A stretch of 64,000 nucleotides of DNA from Haloglycomyces albus DSM 45210 (GCF_000527155.1 NZ_AZUQ01000001.1:1358554-1422553), one strand, 5' to 3'; shown: positions 16,862 to 27,579, counted from the stretch's first letter. Numbers and translations are program-made. Notes: generated by a model from the sequence alone, not told the origin.

Positions 16862-18934
16862 ATGACCGCTCCCGATGCCCACCACTCGGCCCGTGGCCGC
16901 CCAGTGAGCGAAGCCGCGCGCCTGAAGCGCCGTTCCCTGCTGTTCAAAGGGGCCACCGGCTTGGCTCTGGCGGGTGTGGCCGGGGAATTGGGGTTTCGCT
17001 TGTGGGAGTCCCAAAGTCATCCCCTGACGACCTTGCGCGATTCCGTCGGTGCTTCGGTCCACATGCAGATCGTGGCACATCCGGACGACTGTCTCTATTT
17101 TATTAACCCCCGTGTCGCGCAATACATTTCACAGGGGTTTGGCCTCGTCACGGTGGTGTTGACGGCCGGGGAAAGCAACGGTTTCAACGGTCACGGAGAC
17201 GAGAAGGGGAGCGTTCCCGACTTTCCCGCTTATGTGGCCTCCCGCAATGTCGGATTGAGACGTGCTTACGCCTATATGGCAACCGGCGACGCCGCGCATC
17301 CGTGGGACCGCGAGGTCATAGAACTGCATAGTGGACAGAATGTGGAGTTGTGCACCTTGCGTGACAATCCCGGGGTGCAGCTCGTTTTCTGTAGCCTGTG
17401 GACGAATATCGGTCGCCTGGTGGAAGACCGAGTGCGGCTCATCGAGCTCTGGGAAGGGAGACAGGAGCGTATGCAGGTGCTCCCTCCCGCCGATTCGCGA
17501 CTACAGCACGGTCCCACGGTCACTCGCACCATGATGACCGATACCTTGCTCGAACTGCTGGATCATTATCGTCCGATTTCGGTCAATACTCTTGATGTGG
17601 ATCCCGATCGGTCGCCCGTCGAGGTCGGGGCGGCCCAACCCGGCTTTTCCGACCATATCGACCATACCGCCACGGCTCTCTTCGCCTGGGGAGCTCTGTC
17701 GAAATGGTCGGGGGAAACGAAGGCGCAGACGTGGCGGGGTTATTACAACCGGCATTGGAGTAGCAATCTCGCCGGTTTCGACAGAGAGGTTAAGGGTGAC
17801 GCCCTGGATCTCTATGCGTGGCGAGATCGAAAGGATTGCGGTCACTCGGTGGGATGTGGCGACCGGGTCGTCAAAGAAGACGGTGTCGGCTATTCCTACG
17901 GACCGAGCACTCATCCTCGCTACAGCAACAACATCGTGGTCCTCGCTGATTCGTCGGGTGCGGATTGCTATGTGGTGCATGGTAATCGTTTGCGATGTAC
18001 CAGTAAGAACGGAGAAGCGGAAGCGGATTCGCCGGAGCTGCTTCCCGCCCTCGCCACGGCTGGCGATCGCGTCTTCGGGATTGAACTGGGGCTTCGCTAT
18101 GAGCGCGAACGGCAGCAACGAAACGTCGTTGAATTCGATACTGTGACCGGTCAGTGGCGCGATCTTGGCAATCCCGCTCCGAACGGAGATCCCGCGCGGC
18201 AGATCGGGGTTCCCAGCGTGGCGTCCTCCGGCGACGAGATTCTGTTGGCGGCCCGTCACCATGACGGTGGTTTGGTGACCCGTCGATTCAACGGTATCGA
18301 GTGGCTTCCCTGGCAGGCGGTGCCCTCGTCGTATCTGCATCAGAGTCCCACCGTAGCGGTCGACCACGATGGTGAGTTTCATGTTTTCGCGCACCATTAT
18401 CACGGTGTCAAGCGTCTGATCGACCCGGGCGGATCGTCGCCCAGGTGGGAGAACCTGCACCTGCCGCACCCGACCGAGGTCGACCCGTATACCCCGTCGT
18501 CGCCGTTCGCGGTGTCTTTTGGCCCGGAAGGGGAAACGGTTCTGGTGAGTCGCGTTCCGGACGGATCCGACTTGGCGCTGCATCGGGAGACCGACCAAGG
18601 ATGGACGGTGTACCTGCTGGCCAACGAGGGCGGTATCCTTCCGCCGTCGGTAGCGTCCGCCCCGGACGGTCAACTGGCCGTCCTGACCGATTCGACCGAC
18701 GGCAGGCCGGTGTCGACGATTGTGGACCTGGAGGCTCTGGAGGACGAGGAACTGGTACGTTTGCGGCCGCACGGCGAGCAGATTCTCGCAGGTATGCCCT
18801 ATGTGCGATGGTCGGAGGGAACGTTCACGGCCACCGCTTTGGCCGCCGACGGAGAGATCTACACGATCTCGTCCGACACGGAGCGTTCCCAGTTCCCGGA
18901 CACGTGGCAACGGGTCGGTGGAGAGCCGGGTTAA
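16862..18934 (+). CDS. Exported PIG-L family deacetylase fused to a beta-propeller-like domain
   Basis: A 690-residue protein. Residues 22-45 (KRRSLLFKG followed by an Ala/Gly/Leu stretch) form a Tat-like signal. The PIG-L (LmbE) domain begins with the zinc motif AHPDD (72-76) and carries a later GFSDHIDHTAT His cluster near residue 260. PIG-L enzymes remove N-acetyl groups from GlcNAc-type sugars. Residues about 340-690 form repeated beta segments (SPTVAVDHDGEFHVFA, PPSVASAPDGQLAVLT) like a sialidase/PLL-type propeller that may bind glycans. Export and the propeller separate it from cytosolic MshB/Mca. Substrate unknown, probably surface or environmental glycan. Confidence 0.85.
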   Translation: MTAPDAHHSARGRPVSEAARLKRRSLLFKGATGLALAGVAGELGFRLWESQSHPLTTLRDSVGASVHMQIVAHPDDCLYFINPRVAQYISQGFGLVTVVLTAGESNGFNGHGDEKGSVPDFPAYVASRNVGLRRAYAYMATGDAAHPWDREVIELHSGQNVELCTLRDNPGVQLVFCSLWTNIGRLVEDRVRLIELWEGRQERMQVLPPADSRLQHGPTVTRTMMTDTLLELLDHYRPISVNTLDVDPDRSPVEVGAAQPGFSDHIDHTATALFAWGALSKWSGETKAQTWRGYYNRHWSSNLAGFDREVKGDALDLYAWRDRKDCGHSVGCGDRVVKEDGVGYSYGPSTHPRYSNNIVVLADSSGADCYVVHGNRLRCTSKNGEAEADSPELLPALATAGDRVFGIELGLRYERERQQRNVVEFDTVTGQWRDLGNPAPNGDPARQIGVPSVASSGDEILLAARHHDGGLVTRRFNGIEWLPWQAVPSSYLHQSPTVAVDHDGEFHVFAHHYHGVKRLIDPGGSSPRWENLHLPHPTEVDPYTPSSPFAVSFGPEGETVLVSRVPDGSDLALHRETDQGWTVYLLANEGGILPPSVASAPDGQLAVLTDSTDGRPVSTIVDLEALEDEELVRLRPHGEQILAGMPYVRWSEGTFTATALAADGEIYTISSDTERSQFPDTWQRVGGEPG

Positions 18935-19011
18935 GGCGCTAAGCTGGACGCAATTCATCGCGTCAGCGTGGACGCCCGCACTTACCGTCGATTCAGGAGC
19001 GAGTCCGACAC

Positions 19012-20130
19012 ATGGCATCTCACGACATTACGATCCCCGACGAATTGAAGCCCGCCGACGGACGATTCGGTTCGGGGCCGTCCAAGGTCCCCGACACGGC
19101 GATGGCCGCCCTATCGGCGTCGGGCCACGACATCATGGGCACCTCGCATCGTAAACCCGCGGTGAAGGGCCAGGTGAAACGTCTCCAGGAGGGCTTGGCG
19201 GAGTTCTTCTCCCTGCCTGACGGATACGAAGTGGTGCTTGGCGTCGGCGGCACCACGGCGTTCTGGGACGTCGTATCCTACGGCCTGGTCCGCGAGCAGG
19301 CACAGGCGGCCGCGTTCGGGGAGTTCGGCAACAAGTTCGTCAAGGCCGTGTCCGCCCCACACCTACGGGCCCCCAGCGTACGTGAGGGAGAACCGGGAAA
19401 CGCGGCGTATTTGGAAGCGGAAGCCGGAGTGGACGTCTACGGCACCACGCACAATGAAACCTCGACGGGCGTGGCCGTTCCGGTGCAGAGGGTCCCGGAC
19501 GGTGATGCCCTTACCATTCACGACGCCACCTCGGCGGTGGCAGGCCTGCCCGTGGATATGAATGAGACCGATTGCTATTACTTCGCGCCGCAAAAGGGTC
19601 TGGCCTCCGACGGTGGCCTGTGGATCGCCGTGATGAGTCCCGCGGCATTGGAACGGACCGCGGAAATCAAGGCCTCCTCGCGCTATATTCCGGCCTTCCT
19701 GGATCTGCAGACGGCCGTCGACAATTCACGTAAGAACCAGACCTACAACACGCCGGCGGTGGCCACGCTGATTCTCGCGGCCGAACAGATCGACCGCCTC
19801 AATGCGACCGGTGGACTGGAACAGGCGGTCAAGCGCTGCGCTACCTCGGCCGAGACGATTTACTCGTGGGCGGAGGCAAGCCGGGTGGCACAGCCGTACG
19901 TTACCGACCCGGACCTGCGCTCATCGGTGGTGACGACGGTCGACTTCGACGGAGTGGACGCGGCCGATATCGCGCAGGTGTTGCGCAACAACGGGATCGT
20001 CGACACCGAACCGTATCGCAAACTGGGACGCAACCAGCTGCGCATTGCCACCTATCCGGCCGTCGACCCGGCCGATGTGTCCCGTTTGACCGGCGCCGTC
20101 GATTACGTGGTGGAACGCCTGGCGGCTTAG
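19012..20130 (+). CDS. serC: Phosphoserine aminotransferase
   Basis: A 372-residue PLP enzyme converting 3-phosphohydroxypyruvate and glutamate to phosphoserine in serine synthesis. The sequence is of the mycobacterial SerC type: FGSGPSKVP at the N-terminus, MGTSHRKPAVKG, and the PLP-binding lysine in FAPQKGLASDGG (K195). Full length. It starts 77 bases after the PIG-L gene and ends 41 bases before a fructosamine-kinase-like gene, same strand throughout. Confidence 0.95.
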   Translation: MASHDITIPDELKPADGRFGSGPSKVPDTAMAALSASGHDIMGTSHRKPAVKGQVKRLQEGLAEFFSLPDGYEVVLGVGGTTAFWDVVSYGLVREQAQAAAFGEFGNKFVKAVSAPHLRAPSVREGEPGNAAYLEAEAGVDVYGTTHNETSTGVAVPVQRVPDGDALTIHDATSAVAGLPVDMNETDCYYFAPQKGLASDGGLWIAVMSPAALERTAEIKASSRYIPAFLDLQTAVDNSRKNQTYNTPAVATLILAAEQIDRLNATGGLEQAVKRCATSAETIYSWAEASRVAQPYVTDPDLRSSVVTTVDFDGVDAADIAQVLRNNGIVDTEPYRKLGRNQLRIATYPAVDPADVSRLTGAVDYVVERLAA

Positions 20131-20171
20131 ATTCGATCCCAGAGGATGGGAGCAAGTACAGTGGTGGAACT

Positions 20172-21053
20172 ATGTCCACCACTGATTCGTCGATTCCGTA
20201 TCACCTCATCCCCGAACTGTTGCACCATCAGCGTCTCCGTTCGACACCGATCAAACGGGAGGCTTCGGCGACGGCGCAGCGCCTGACGTTCAATGACGGA
20301 ACCTCGGTGTTCGCCAAGACGACCAACCGGCACCGCGAAGGGTTCATGCGTGCCGAGATCGAAGGACTGCGGTGGCTGCGAGAGGCGTCCACGGCGATCG
20401 TCGAGGTGCTGTACGGCTCGGACGACCTGCTGGTGGAACCGTGGCTGGAGGAGGTCGAGCCCAGCCGCGCGGCAGCGCGATCCTTGGGGCGGGAACTCGC
20501 CGCTGTGCACCGCTGTGGCGCTCCGACGTTCGGGGCGCCGTGGCGCGGATTCATCGGCGAGCTGGATATGGACAACACCGAGACGGCGTCACTGCGATGG
20601 TCGGATTGGTACGCGGAACGCCGCTTGCGTCCCTTTCTGCGTCTCTCCCAAGATAATGGAGCATTGTCATCCGCCGATGTCGCAGCGGTGGAGAAGCTGC
20701 TGGGGCGGATTGAGGAATTGGCCGGTAGCGAGGAGACTCCGGCGCGACTCCACGGTGACCTGTGGTTCGGAAACGTGGTGTGGACGCCCAACGGTGCCCG
20801 ATTGATTGATCCCGCTGCCCATGGTGGACACCGAGAAACCGATTTGGCGAATTTGCGTCTGTGGGGGTCGACGCCCTTTGTCGATGACATTATCACTGCG
20901 TATGACGAGGAATATCCGCTGAACGACGGTTGGCGGGAGAGAATCGGAATTCATTGGCTCTTTCCATTGCTGGCGCATACGGCTCTATTCGGGCGCTCAT
21001 TTCGCGGTCAATTGATGTCGGTGGTAACCGAATATGTGAACGCCGGATCCTGA
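20172..21053 (+). CDS. Fructosamine kinase / aminoglycoside phosphotransferase-fold protein
   Basis: 293 residues from ATG 20172. The kinase-like fold is shown by a SVFAKT-type lysine strand, the catalytic loop LHGDLWFGNVVW and the metal-binding LIDPAAHGG followed by RETDLANLRL. These motifs fit the fructosamine-3-kinase family, which phosphorylates glycated lysines and so triggers deglycation; related kinases act on small sugars. It may be co-transcribed with serC. Substrate not provable from sequence. Confidence 0.88.
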   Translation: MSTTDSSIPYHLIPELLHHQRLRSTPIKREASATAQRLTFNDGTSVFAKTTNRHREGFMRAEIEGLRWLREASTAIVEVLYGSDDLLVEPWLEEVEPSRAAARSLGRELAAVHRCGAPTFGAPWRGFIGELDMDNTETASLRWSDWYAERRLRPFLRLSQDNGALSSADVAAVEKLLGRIEELAGSEETPARLHGDLWFGNVVWTPNGARLIDPAAHGGHRETDLANLRLWGSTPFVDDIITAYDEEYPLNDGWRERIGIHWLFPLLAHTALFGRSFRGQLMSVVTEYVNAGS

Positions 21054-21373
21054 ATTCTCGCCGTGATCGATGAAATTGCGGGGAGTGAAGAAGTGGATTC
21101 TCAATACCGTTTTCGTGGGTGAGTCGACCAAGCGGGAAATTGTCGGGAATCAGACCAATGTGAGACATCGACATCACCAATGGTAGTTGCTCGAGCACGG
21201 TCACTCCGTCGGGTGGAACGGACAAAAGAATCGTGGTCGCCGATGCTGAATAGACGTTCAAGTAATGGCTGACCTCTACGATCGACGCGCGAAGGTGAAA
21301 TTCGTGTAATCTTCTTCATAAAGTTTTATCGGTCATGTTGATATAGGTTCCGGTTATCTGCAAGAATGCAAGG
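21054..21373. other. Intergenic region, no supported gene
   Basis: The 320 bases between the kinase-like gene and the mini-helicase have moderate GC. A minus-strand frame through 20893-21261 lies mostly antisense to the kinase gene and has no ribosome site or recognisable domain. I see no hairpin of note. It presumably holds the helicase promoter. Confidence 0.4.
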
Positions 21374-22561
21374 GTGCGCCATCATCAAAAAAGTTCCCCG
21401 TCGCAGATGGCGTCCCCATTGTTCGAGTGGTCGAGCGATGCGGAGCACGCTGCCCCGTCTCGATCACCACGCCGACGTGCAACAGCTTCGGGGCCGTCAC
21501 ACGCGCCATACGTTCCCCTTGCCGCTTGGGATGTAGTGGCTGAGCCGCAACGGGCCCAGCCGGAGGAACCGCTGTTGGCGGGTCTGCACGAGGCGGTGCG
21601 ATCCGATCCGCTCGTGTCCTTGGATGCGATGCAGCGGGTCGCGGCCAGTGCGTCTCTCGGCCCAATCCTGGTCAATGCGGCACCGGGGACGGGAAAGTCC
21701 TACCTGCTCGTGCGCAGGGTGGCCTACCTCATTACGGAATTGGGCGTTCCGGCCTATCAATGCGCCGTGATCGCCTCCAGTGAGGAGCGAGCGCGGCATT
21801 TGCGTCAGTCGCTCGACGAATTGTTGGGGGCCGAGGGGCGTGAGGTCATCGTTTCGGGGCCTGATGCCTCCACTGATGTAGCGCATCTATTTATTGATGA
21901 TTTGCCATTTATTCCGGAAAAGACCTTTCGCTCCCTCGTCACAGGGCGTGACTCCAATACCTCCATCATGGCCACCGGCGACCCCGATTCGGTCATCGAC
22001 GATTCGGACGACTGGCGGGCCTTCGACATGTTCGGGGAACTGTTTCCGCAGTCCCATATGGTGCGACTGTCGCGTAATCATCGCTCCCCCGCTGCGGTGG
22101 TGACGGCGATGTCGCAGATCATCGAGCCGGTCACTCGCGTTCCGGGCCGTATGACGCGATCGCAGCGTACCGTGTCCGAAGGTACCCGCATCGGTCGCTT
22201 TTACGCCGTCGACGAGCCGACCGAACGCGAGTTCCTGTCGGAGGTATACGACGCCTTGGAGTTTCGCGGTGTGGAGACGGAGTCGATCCACGTCGTCTCC
22301 GCTCCCGACGAGGTCGATCCGACCATGGTCGACGAGCCGCATACGGTCGTTTTGACCGGCTTTGATCGCGACGCTTGGCCTAATGACGCCCGAAGCAGAC
22401 GACTGCTGTACGTGGCATTGTCACGGGCGCGCGGGGCGGTCTTCATCTCGCATCAGAGTCACGGCTCTGAGGTCTTGGACGGAATCGACTCAGGTCTGTT
22501 CGTTCCCTTCGGCTATGTACCTGAGCGCAGTTCGGGACCGGAACAGCCGCGTCTACTGTAG
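21374..22561 (+). CDS. Miniature UvrD-like superfamily 1 helicase/ATPase
   Basis: 395 residues from GTG 21374 (ATG 21407 is an alternative), against 650-750 for UvrD/PcrA. SF1 motifs in order: Walker A NAAPGTGKSY (101-110), a Walker B position reading HLFIDDL (171-177) where UvrD has D-E, GDPDSVI (202-208) like motif III, SRNHRSP (233-239) like motif IV, a TGFDRDAWPND motif V region and LLYVALSRARG (344-354) as motif VI. The 1B and 2B insertions are essentially absent and the catalytic Glu is replaced by Asp. It may be an ATPase or translocase without full helicase activity. An ATPase gene follows 185 bases downstream on the same strand. Confidence 0.8.
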   Translation: MRHHQKSSPSQMASPLFEWSSDAEHAAPSRSPRRRATASGPSHAPYVPLAAWDVVAEPQRAQPEEPLLAGLHEAVRSDPLVSLDAMQRVAASASLGPILVNAAPGTGKSYLLVRRVAYLITELGVPAYQCAVIASSEERARHLRQSLDELLGAEGREVIVSGPDASTDVAHLFIDDLPFIPEKTFRSLVTGRDSNTSIMATGDPDSVIDDSDDWRAFDMFGELFPQSHMVRLSRNHRSPAAVVTAMSQIIEPVTRVPGRMTRSQRTVSEGTRIGRFYAVDEPTEREFLSEVYDALEFRGVETESIHVVSAPDEVDPTMVDEPHTVVLTGFDRDAWPNDARSRRLLYVALSRARGAVFISHQSHGSEVLDGIDSGLFVPFGYVPERSSGPEQPRLL

Positions 22562-22746
22562 AACAAAGTGTCCCCCGTCTCACTTTCAGACGAGTCGGGT
22601 TTACGACTGTCGGTCCATTTGCGACCGTTTTCCCCAGTGCTCTCGTCCGGTCTTCCTCCGGTGCCGTCTGTCCGCTCTGAGGTGTTTACGGCTCTTTCCG
22701 CCTCAATTGCCCTCCATGGGTCACAATGTGAGCAGAGGAGGAAGAG

Positions 22747-24006
22747 ATGGAACACAACACAGAGCGCTCCGACGACGAGGAAATCGTGACCGTTCAGCGT
22801 GACAACGCGATGGAAACGGGGCGACGTCCGCGGCAAGGCAGTGGCGGCTGGTCTCCTTTCGCGCCTGATCCCTCGCAGGCGCCGCCTTCTCTCGACACAG
22901 AGCCGTCCCGCGCCGAGACGCCGGACGTCTGGAATCCGGATGCCGAGCGTGTAGCGGAAACGCCGCAGTCCCCGCCGTCGCTGCCCACCGAGTCGGTCAC
23001 CCCGCCGGTCGAGCCGCCGTCCCGGGGCGATATCGTCCGCGCCTTCCCGGACACACCCGGAACCCTGGAGCCGATCAACGTCACCGCCGACGACTTCGCG
23101 CGACGCCGGGTGGTCCCGCCGCGTCCGCCGGTCGCGGAGACGGGAATCCGCGGCTGGGCACATCGCCTGTCGTTCGGTTTGATCGCCCTCCCACCAGGGC
23201 CTCGGGAACACGCACGGCAATTGAGCGTGGAGAAGGTGCGCCGTAATTTCGGCGGCCTGCGACAGGTGACGGTGGTCAACCCCAAGGGAGGAGCGGGGAA
23301 GACGGTTGCCGCGCTCATGTTGGCGACGACGTTCGGCCAGCACCGGGGCGGCTACGTGTTGGCGTGGGACAACAATGAGACGCAGGGGACGTTGGGAATG
23401 CGCGCACAGCAGGACTTTCATGTTCGTACCGTGCGCGATCTACTGCGGGATCTGGATCATTTTCGAGGTCCGACCGGTCGGGTCGGGGATCTCTCGCAGT
23501 ATGTGAGGGCCCAGGGTGGGGCGATGTTCGATGTATTGGCTTCGGACGAGTCCGCTACGGCGGGGGAGATGTTGACCGCCCGTGCCTTCAGTGATATTCG
23601 CGAAGCGGTGTCGCGTTTCTATAAGTTGATCGTGGTGGACACGGGTAACAATGTGCGGGCTTCGAATTGGCAGTCGGCGATTGATGCGACCGATCAGCTG
23701 GTGGTGAGCATGTCGGCGCGCAACGACTCGGCGGAGACGGCGGCGCGCATGTTGGATCACCTGGAACAGAGTGGGCGTCGCGATCTGGTGCGTCAGGCGG
23801 TGACGGTGGTGTCGATGCCGGCTCACCGCAAGGACGTCGATCTGCCTGCCGTGCAACGGCATTTTGCCGCTCGTACGCGCGTGGTCCTACTCGCGCCGTA
23901 TGAGAAGCTGTTGGACTCCGGTGAACCGATTCGCTATGAGGGACTGTCGAAGGCGACGTCGAACGCCTGGTTGCGGATCGGGGCGTCGGTCGCCGAGGGG
24001 CTGTAG
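22747..24006 (+). CDS. MinD/ParA-like ATPase with a long proline-rich N-terminus
   Basis: 419 residues; GAGGAGG lies a few bases before ATG 22747. Residues 1-160 are Pro/Ser/Glu-rich and probably disordered. The ATPase domain starts with a deviant Walker A NPKGGAGKT (178-186, signature Lys180) and contains LIVVDTGNNVRASNW as the switch II/Walker B region. Such Pro-rich MinD-like proteins include EspI/Rv3876 of ESX loci, but no ESX core genes are adjacent. It could position DNA, a secretion machine or a division factor; the mini-helicase upstream is the only contextual hint. Confidence 0.85.
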   Translation: MEHNTERSDDEEIVTVQRDNAMETGRRPRQGSGGWSPFAPDPSQAPPSLDTEPSRAETPDVWNPDAERVAETPQSPPSLPTESVTPPVEPPSRGDIVRAFPDTPGTLEPINVTADDFARRRVVPPRPPVAETGIRGWAHRLSFGLIALPPGPREHARQLSVEKVRRNFGGLRQVTVVNPKGGAGKTVAALMLATTFGQHRGGYVLAWDNNETQGTLGMRAQQDFHVRTVRDLLRDLDHFRGPTGRVGDLSQYVRAQGGAMFDVLASDESATAGEMLTARAFSDIREAVSRFYKLIVVDTGNNVRASNWQSAIDATDQLVVSMSARNDSAETAARMLDHLEQSGRRDLVRQAVTVVSMPAHRKDVDLPAVQRHFAARTRVVLLAPYEKLLDSGEPIRYEGLSKATSNAWLRIGASVAEGL

Positions 24007-24010
24007 AAAC

Positions 24011-24040
24011 CGGTGGGGCGCGGTTCCCCACGCCCCACCG
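24011..24040. terminator. Bidirectional terminator-like hairpin between the MinD-like gene and dnaE
   Basis: CGGTGGGGCG (24011-24020) and CGCCCCACCG (24031-24040) pair perfectly over a 10-base loop. It lies between convergent stops at 24006 and 24046. No T-tract on either strand. Confidence 0.6.
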
Positions 24041-24045
24041 AGTCG

Positions 24046-27000
24046 TCAGCGTACGGTCACGCCGGCGATCGACCGCAGTTGAGTGGTGAGGTCGTTGCTG
24101 GGGTTGATGCGCCATTGGCTGCCCAGTTCCAGCATGGGGCCGTGCTCCTCGGCCTGTACCTGGACGTAGACCGGCACGTCTCCCTTGGAGTGGCGGAAGG
24201 CGTTCCGTAGATCGTAGATCAGTTCCTCATTGACCGAATCGGCCTCGACGCTGAGCCGTAGCGGCGCGTCGGAGGTTTCCGGGCCTCCCGAGGTGTCGAG
24301 AACGGCGAGGTCGAAGGCGATCAGCTGTGCCGTGCCGTCGCGCCGGTCGACCTTCCCCTTGACCGCGCAGATGACGTCGTCGGCAAGGGAGTCGGCCACG
24401 ATCTCGTAGGTGTTGGGGAAGAAACGGACCTCGATGGAGCCGTCCAGATCTTCGATGGTCGCCGAAGCCCACAGCTTCCCCTGCTTGGTGACCCGCTTGG
24501 CGACGTTCTGCAGGATGCCCGCGACGGATACGGTCGTTCCGTCCTTGACGCCGTCGCCGTGCAGGGCCGCGACGGGCTTGTCGCTGCTGCGGGCCAGGAG
24601 CTTTTCAAAGCCGTTGAGCGGGTGGTCGGAGACGTAGAGTCCCAGCATCTCCCGTTCGAAGGTCAGTTTGTCCTCGCGCGGCCATTCCTCTTCGGACACG
24701 CTGAGGTCCACGCCCATGGTTTCGGGCGACTCCATCATTCCGCCGAACAGGTCGAACTGCCCTTTGGCCTCTTCTTTCTTAATGGACACCACGGCGTCGA
24801 TGGCTTTTTCGTGCACCTCGGCCAGACCTCGGCGGCTGTATCCGAGCGAGTCGAAGGCACCGGCCTTGACGAGGGACTCCACGCTGCGCTTATTACACAC
24901 GTTGGCGGGAACCTTGTTGAGGAAGTCCTGAAAGTCGGTGTATTCCCCCTTCTCTTCCCGCGCTTGAATAATGCCGCTGACAACGTGCCCGCCGACATTG
25001 CGCACCGCTTCCATCCCGTAGCGAATGTCGCCGCCGACGGCGTGGAACATGTGGCGGGAGTCGTTGACGTCCGGCGGCATGACCGTGATGCCCATCTTGC
25101 GGCATTCGGAGAGGTAGACGGCGGTCTTGTCCTTCGAATCGCCGACTGACGACAACAGTGCGGCCATGTATTCGGCGGGGAAGTTGGCCTTCAGGTAGGC
25201 CGTCCAGTACGCGACCAAACCGTATCCGGCGGCGTGCGATTTGTTGAACGCGTAACCGGCGAAGGGAAGCATGATGTCCCAGAGGGTTTTGATGGACTCC
25301 TTGCTGAAACCGTTGGAGGCCATGCCCGATTCGAAATCGGTGTACATTTTCTCCAGGACGTCGATTTTCTTCTTCCCCATCGCTTTACGCAGAACATCGG
25401 CTTGACCCATCGAGAATCCCGCCAGTTTCTGCGCGATTTTCATGATCTGCTCTTGGTAGACGATGAGACCGTGCGTTTCGGCCAGGATCTCTTCCAACGC
25501 GTCGGCCAACTCCGGGTGGATCGGGGTGACTTCCTGCCGTCCGTTCTTACGGTCGGCGTAGTTGTTGTGCGAGTTGGCCTCCATGGGACCGGGCCGGTAG
25601 AGCGCCAGAACGGCGATGATGTCGGCGAAGCTGTCGGGCTTCATACGTTTCAGCAATTCCCGCATGCCGCCACCGTCGAGCTGGAACACACCGAGCGTGT
25701 CACCTCGGGCGAGCAGTTCATAGGAGGCCGGGTCGTCCACCGTCAACGTATCGAGGTCGATGTCCACCCCACGGTTGAGTTTGATGGCTTCGATGGCGTC
25801 GCCGATGACCGTCAGGTTGCGTAGACCGAGGAAGTCCATCTTCAACAGTCCGATGTCCTCACAGCTGGGGTAGTCCCAGCCGGTGATGATCGAACCGTCC
25901 GGACGTGCCCACATCGGGACGCATTCGGTGAGCGGTTGCGAGGACAGAATAACGGCACAGGCGTGCACCCCCGCGTTGCGGATGAGGCCCTCCAGACCTT
26001 GCGCGGTTTCGAAGATCTGCTTGACCTCATTGTCGTTTTCAATGAGTCCGCGCACTTCGGCGGCTTCCTTGTACCGTTCGTGCTTGGGGTCGGTGATGCC
26101 TTGAAGGGGAATGTCCTTGGCGGCGACGGGAGGCGGCAGTGCCTTGGAAATGCGGTCGGCGAGCGCGAAACCGGCCTGCCCGTGGTGGACGCGGGCGGCG
26201 TCCTTCAAAGCGGCCTTGGTTTTAATCGTGCCGAAGGTGATCACCTGGGCGACGAAGTCCTGTCCGTACTTCTCGGTGGCGTAGGTGATCATCTCTCCTC
26301 GGCGACGATCATCGAAGTCGATATCGATATCGGGCATGGAGACACGTTCGGGGTTGAGGAAACGCTCGAACAGCAGGCCGTACTCAAGTGGGTCGATATT
26401 GGTGATCTTGAGGGCGTAGGCGACGAGCGAACCGGCGGCGGAACCGCGACCGGGACCGACGTAGATGCCTTCCCGGCGGGCGTAGTTGATGAGGTCGGCG
26501 ACGACGAGGAAGTACGAGGGGTAGCCGGTTTTGATGATGACGTCCAGCTCGAACTGGGCACGGGACTTGTACTCCTCGGGAATCGTGCCGTCGGGGAATC
26601 GTTCGGCCAGTCCCTGGAAGACCTCGCGGGTCAGCCAGCTGCCTTGGTCGTAGCCGCTGGGGACTTCGATGCGCGGCATCCGGTCGGCTTCGTTGAAGAC
26701 CTCGTCGTAGTCTTCGATCATTTCGGCCACCAGCAGCGTATTGGCACAGCCCTCCTGCCAGGCCTCATCGGAGCGCAGCTGATACATCTGCTCGGCGGAG
26801 CGGAGGAAGTAGCCGTCTCCTTCGAACTGGAAACGTTTGGGGTCGTCCAGGGTCGATCCCGATTGCACGCACAGCAGCGCCGCGTGTTCGTGCTGCTGGT
26901 CGTCGGTGACGTAGTGGGAATCGTTGGTGACCAGCGGCCGCAGGTTCATCTTGCGCGCCATTTCGTACAGCTCGTCGGCGACGCGGCGTTCCACGGAGTT

Positions 27001-27579
27001 GCCGTGCTCCATGAGTTCGAGGAAGTAGTTCTCGGGGCCGAAGATGTCGCGGAAGTCGCTGGCCGCCTGGTAGGCCTCGTCGATCTGACCCAGTCGGAGG
27101 CGGGTCTGCACCTCACCACCCGGGCAACCGGTGGTGGCGATGATGCCCTCGGCGTTGGGGGCGATGAGTTCGCGGTCCATGCGCGGCTTGTAGTAGGTGC
27201 CTTCGAAGCTGGCGTACGAGGAGAGTTTGAAGAGGTTACGCAGCCCGGTGGTGTTCTTGGCGAGCATGGTGGCGTGGGTGTAGGAACCGTTTCCCGAGAG
27301 GTCGTCGCGAATTTGGGACGGATCGCCCCAGCGGACGGGCTTTTTGTGGAAGCGGTCGTGGGGCGCGAGGTAGGCCTCGATTCCCAGGATCGGTTTGATG
27401 CCGGCCTTTTTGGCCTCGTGGTAGAAGGAGTAGGCCCCGTACATGTTGCCGTGGTCGGTCATGGCGAGGGCGGGTTGGCCGAGGCGTTGTGCCTCTTCGA
27501 ATAGCGGGCCGAGTTTGGCGGCTCCGTCGAGCATGGAGTATTCGGTGTGGACGTGCAGATGGGCGAATTGCTTCGACAT
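24046..27579 (-). CDS. dnaE: DNA polymerase III alpha subunit (replicative)
   Basis: 1177 residues from ATG 27579 ([15 protein letters not shown]), the start matching the family and preceded by TTGAGGA. Domains: N-terminal PHP ([15 protein letters not shown]), palm and catalytic aspartates in PDIDIDFDD (about 416-420) with [12 protein letters not shown] just before, the finger/thumb region, a helix-hairpin-helix region and a C-terminal OB fold ([15 protein letters not shown]). Length and the intact PHP domain indicate the replicative DnaE1 rather than the error-prone DnaE2. No intein is present. Two DnaA boxes lie about 300 bases upstream. Confidence 0.98.
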   Translation of the reverse strand: MSKQFAHLHVHTEYSMLDGAAKLGPLFEEAQRLGQPALAMTDHGNMYGAYSFYHEAKKAGIKPILGIEAYLAPHDRFHKKPVRWGDPSQIRDDLSGNGSYTHATMLAKNTTGLRNLFKLSSYASFEGTYYKPRMDRELIAPNAEGIIATTGCPGGEVQTRLRLGQIDEAYQAASDFRDIFGPENYFLELMEHGNSVERRVADELYEMARKMNLRPLVTNDSHYVTDDQQHEHAALLCVQSGSTLDDPKRFQFEGDGYFLRSAEQMYQLRSDEAWQEGCANTLLVAEMIEDYDEVFNEADRMPRIEVPSGYDQGSWLTREVFQGLAERFPDGTIPEEYKSRAQFELDVIIKTGYPSYFLVVADLINYARREGIYVGPGRGSAAGSLVAYALKITNIDPLEYGLLFERFLNPERVSMPDIDIDFDDRRRGEMITYATEKYGQDFVAQVITFGTIKTKAALKDAARVHHGQAGFALADRISKALPPPVAAKDIPLQGITDPKHERYKEAAEVRGLIENDNEVKQIFETAQGLEGLIRNAGVHACAVILSSQPLTECVPMWARPDGSIITGWDYPSCEDIGLLKMDFLGLRNLTVIGDAIEAIKLNRGVDIDLDTLTVDDPASYELLARGDTLGVFQLDGGGMRELLKRMKPDSFADIIAVLALYRPGPMEANSHNNYADRKNGRQEVTPIHPELADALEEILAETHGLIVYQEQIMKIAQKLAGFSMGQADVLRKAMGKKKIDVLEKMYTDFESGMASNGFSKESIKTLWDIMLPFAGYAFNKSHAAGYGLVAYWTAYLKANFPAEYMAALLSSVGDSKDKTAVYLSECRKMGITVMPPDVNDSRHMFHAVGGDIRYGMEAVRNVGGHVVSGIIQAREEKGEYTDFQDFLNKVPANVCNKRSVESLVKAGAFDSLGYSRRGLAEVHEKAIDAVVSIKKEEAKGQFDLFGGMMESPETMGVDLSVSEEEWPREDKLTFEREMLGLYVSDHPLNGFEKLLARSSDKPVAALHGDGVKDGTTVSVAGILQNVAKRVTKQGKLWASATIEDLDGSIEVRFFPNTYEIVADSLADDVICAVKGKVDRRDGTAQLIAFDLAVLDTSGGPETSDAPLRLSVEADSVNEELIYDLRNAFRHSKGDVPVYVQVQAEEHGPMLELGSQWRINPSNDLTTQLRSIAGVTVR

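Noticed and set aside
20893-21261. Possible minus-strand gene after the fructosamine-kinase-like gene
   Set aside because: Largely antisense to the kinase gene, no ribosome site, no recognised domain.
25936-27504. Long open frame antisense to dnaE
   Set aside because: Valine/glycine/histidine-rich shadow translation without family motifs; dnaE is unambiguous on the other strand.
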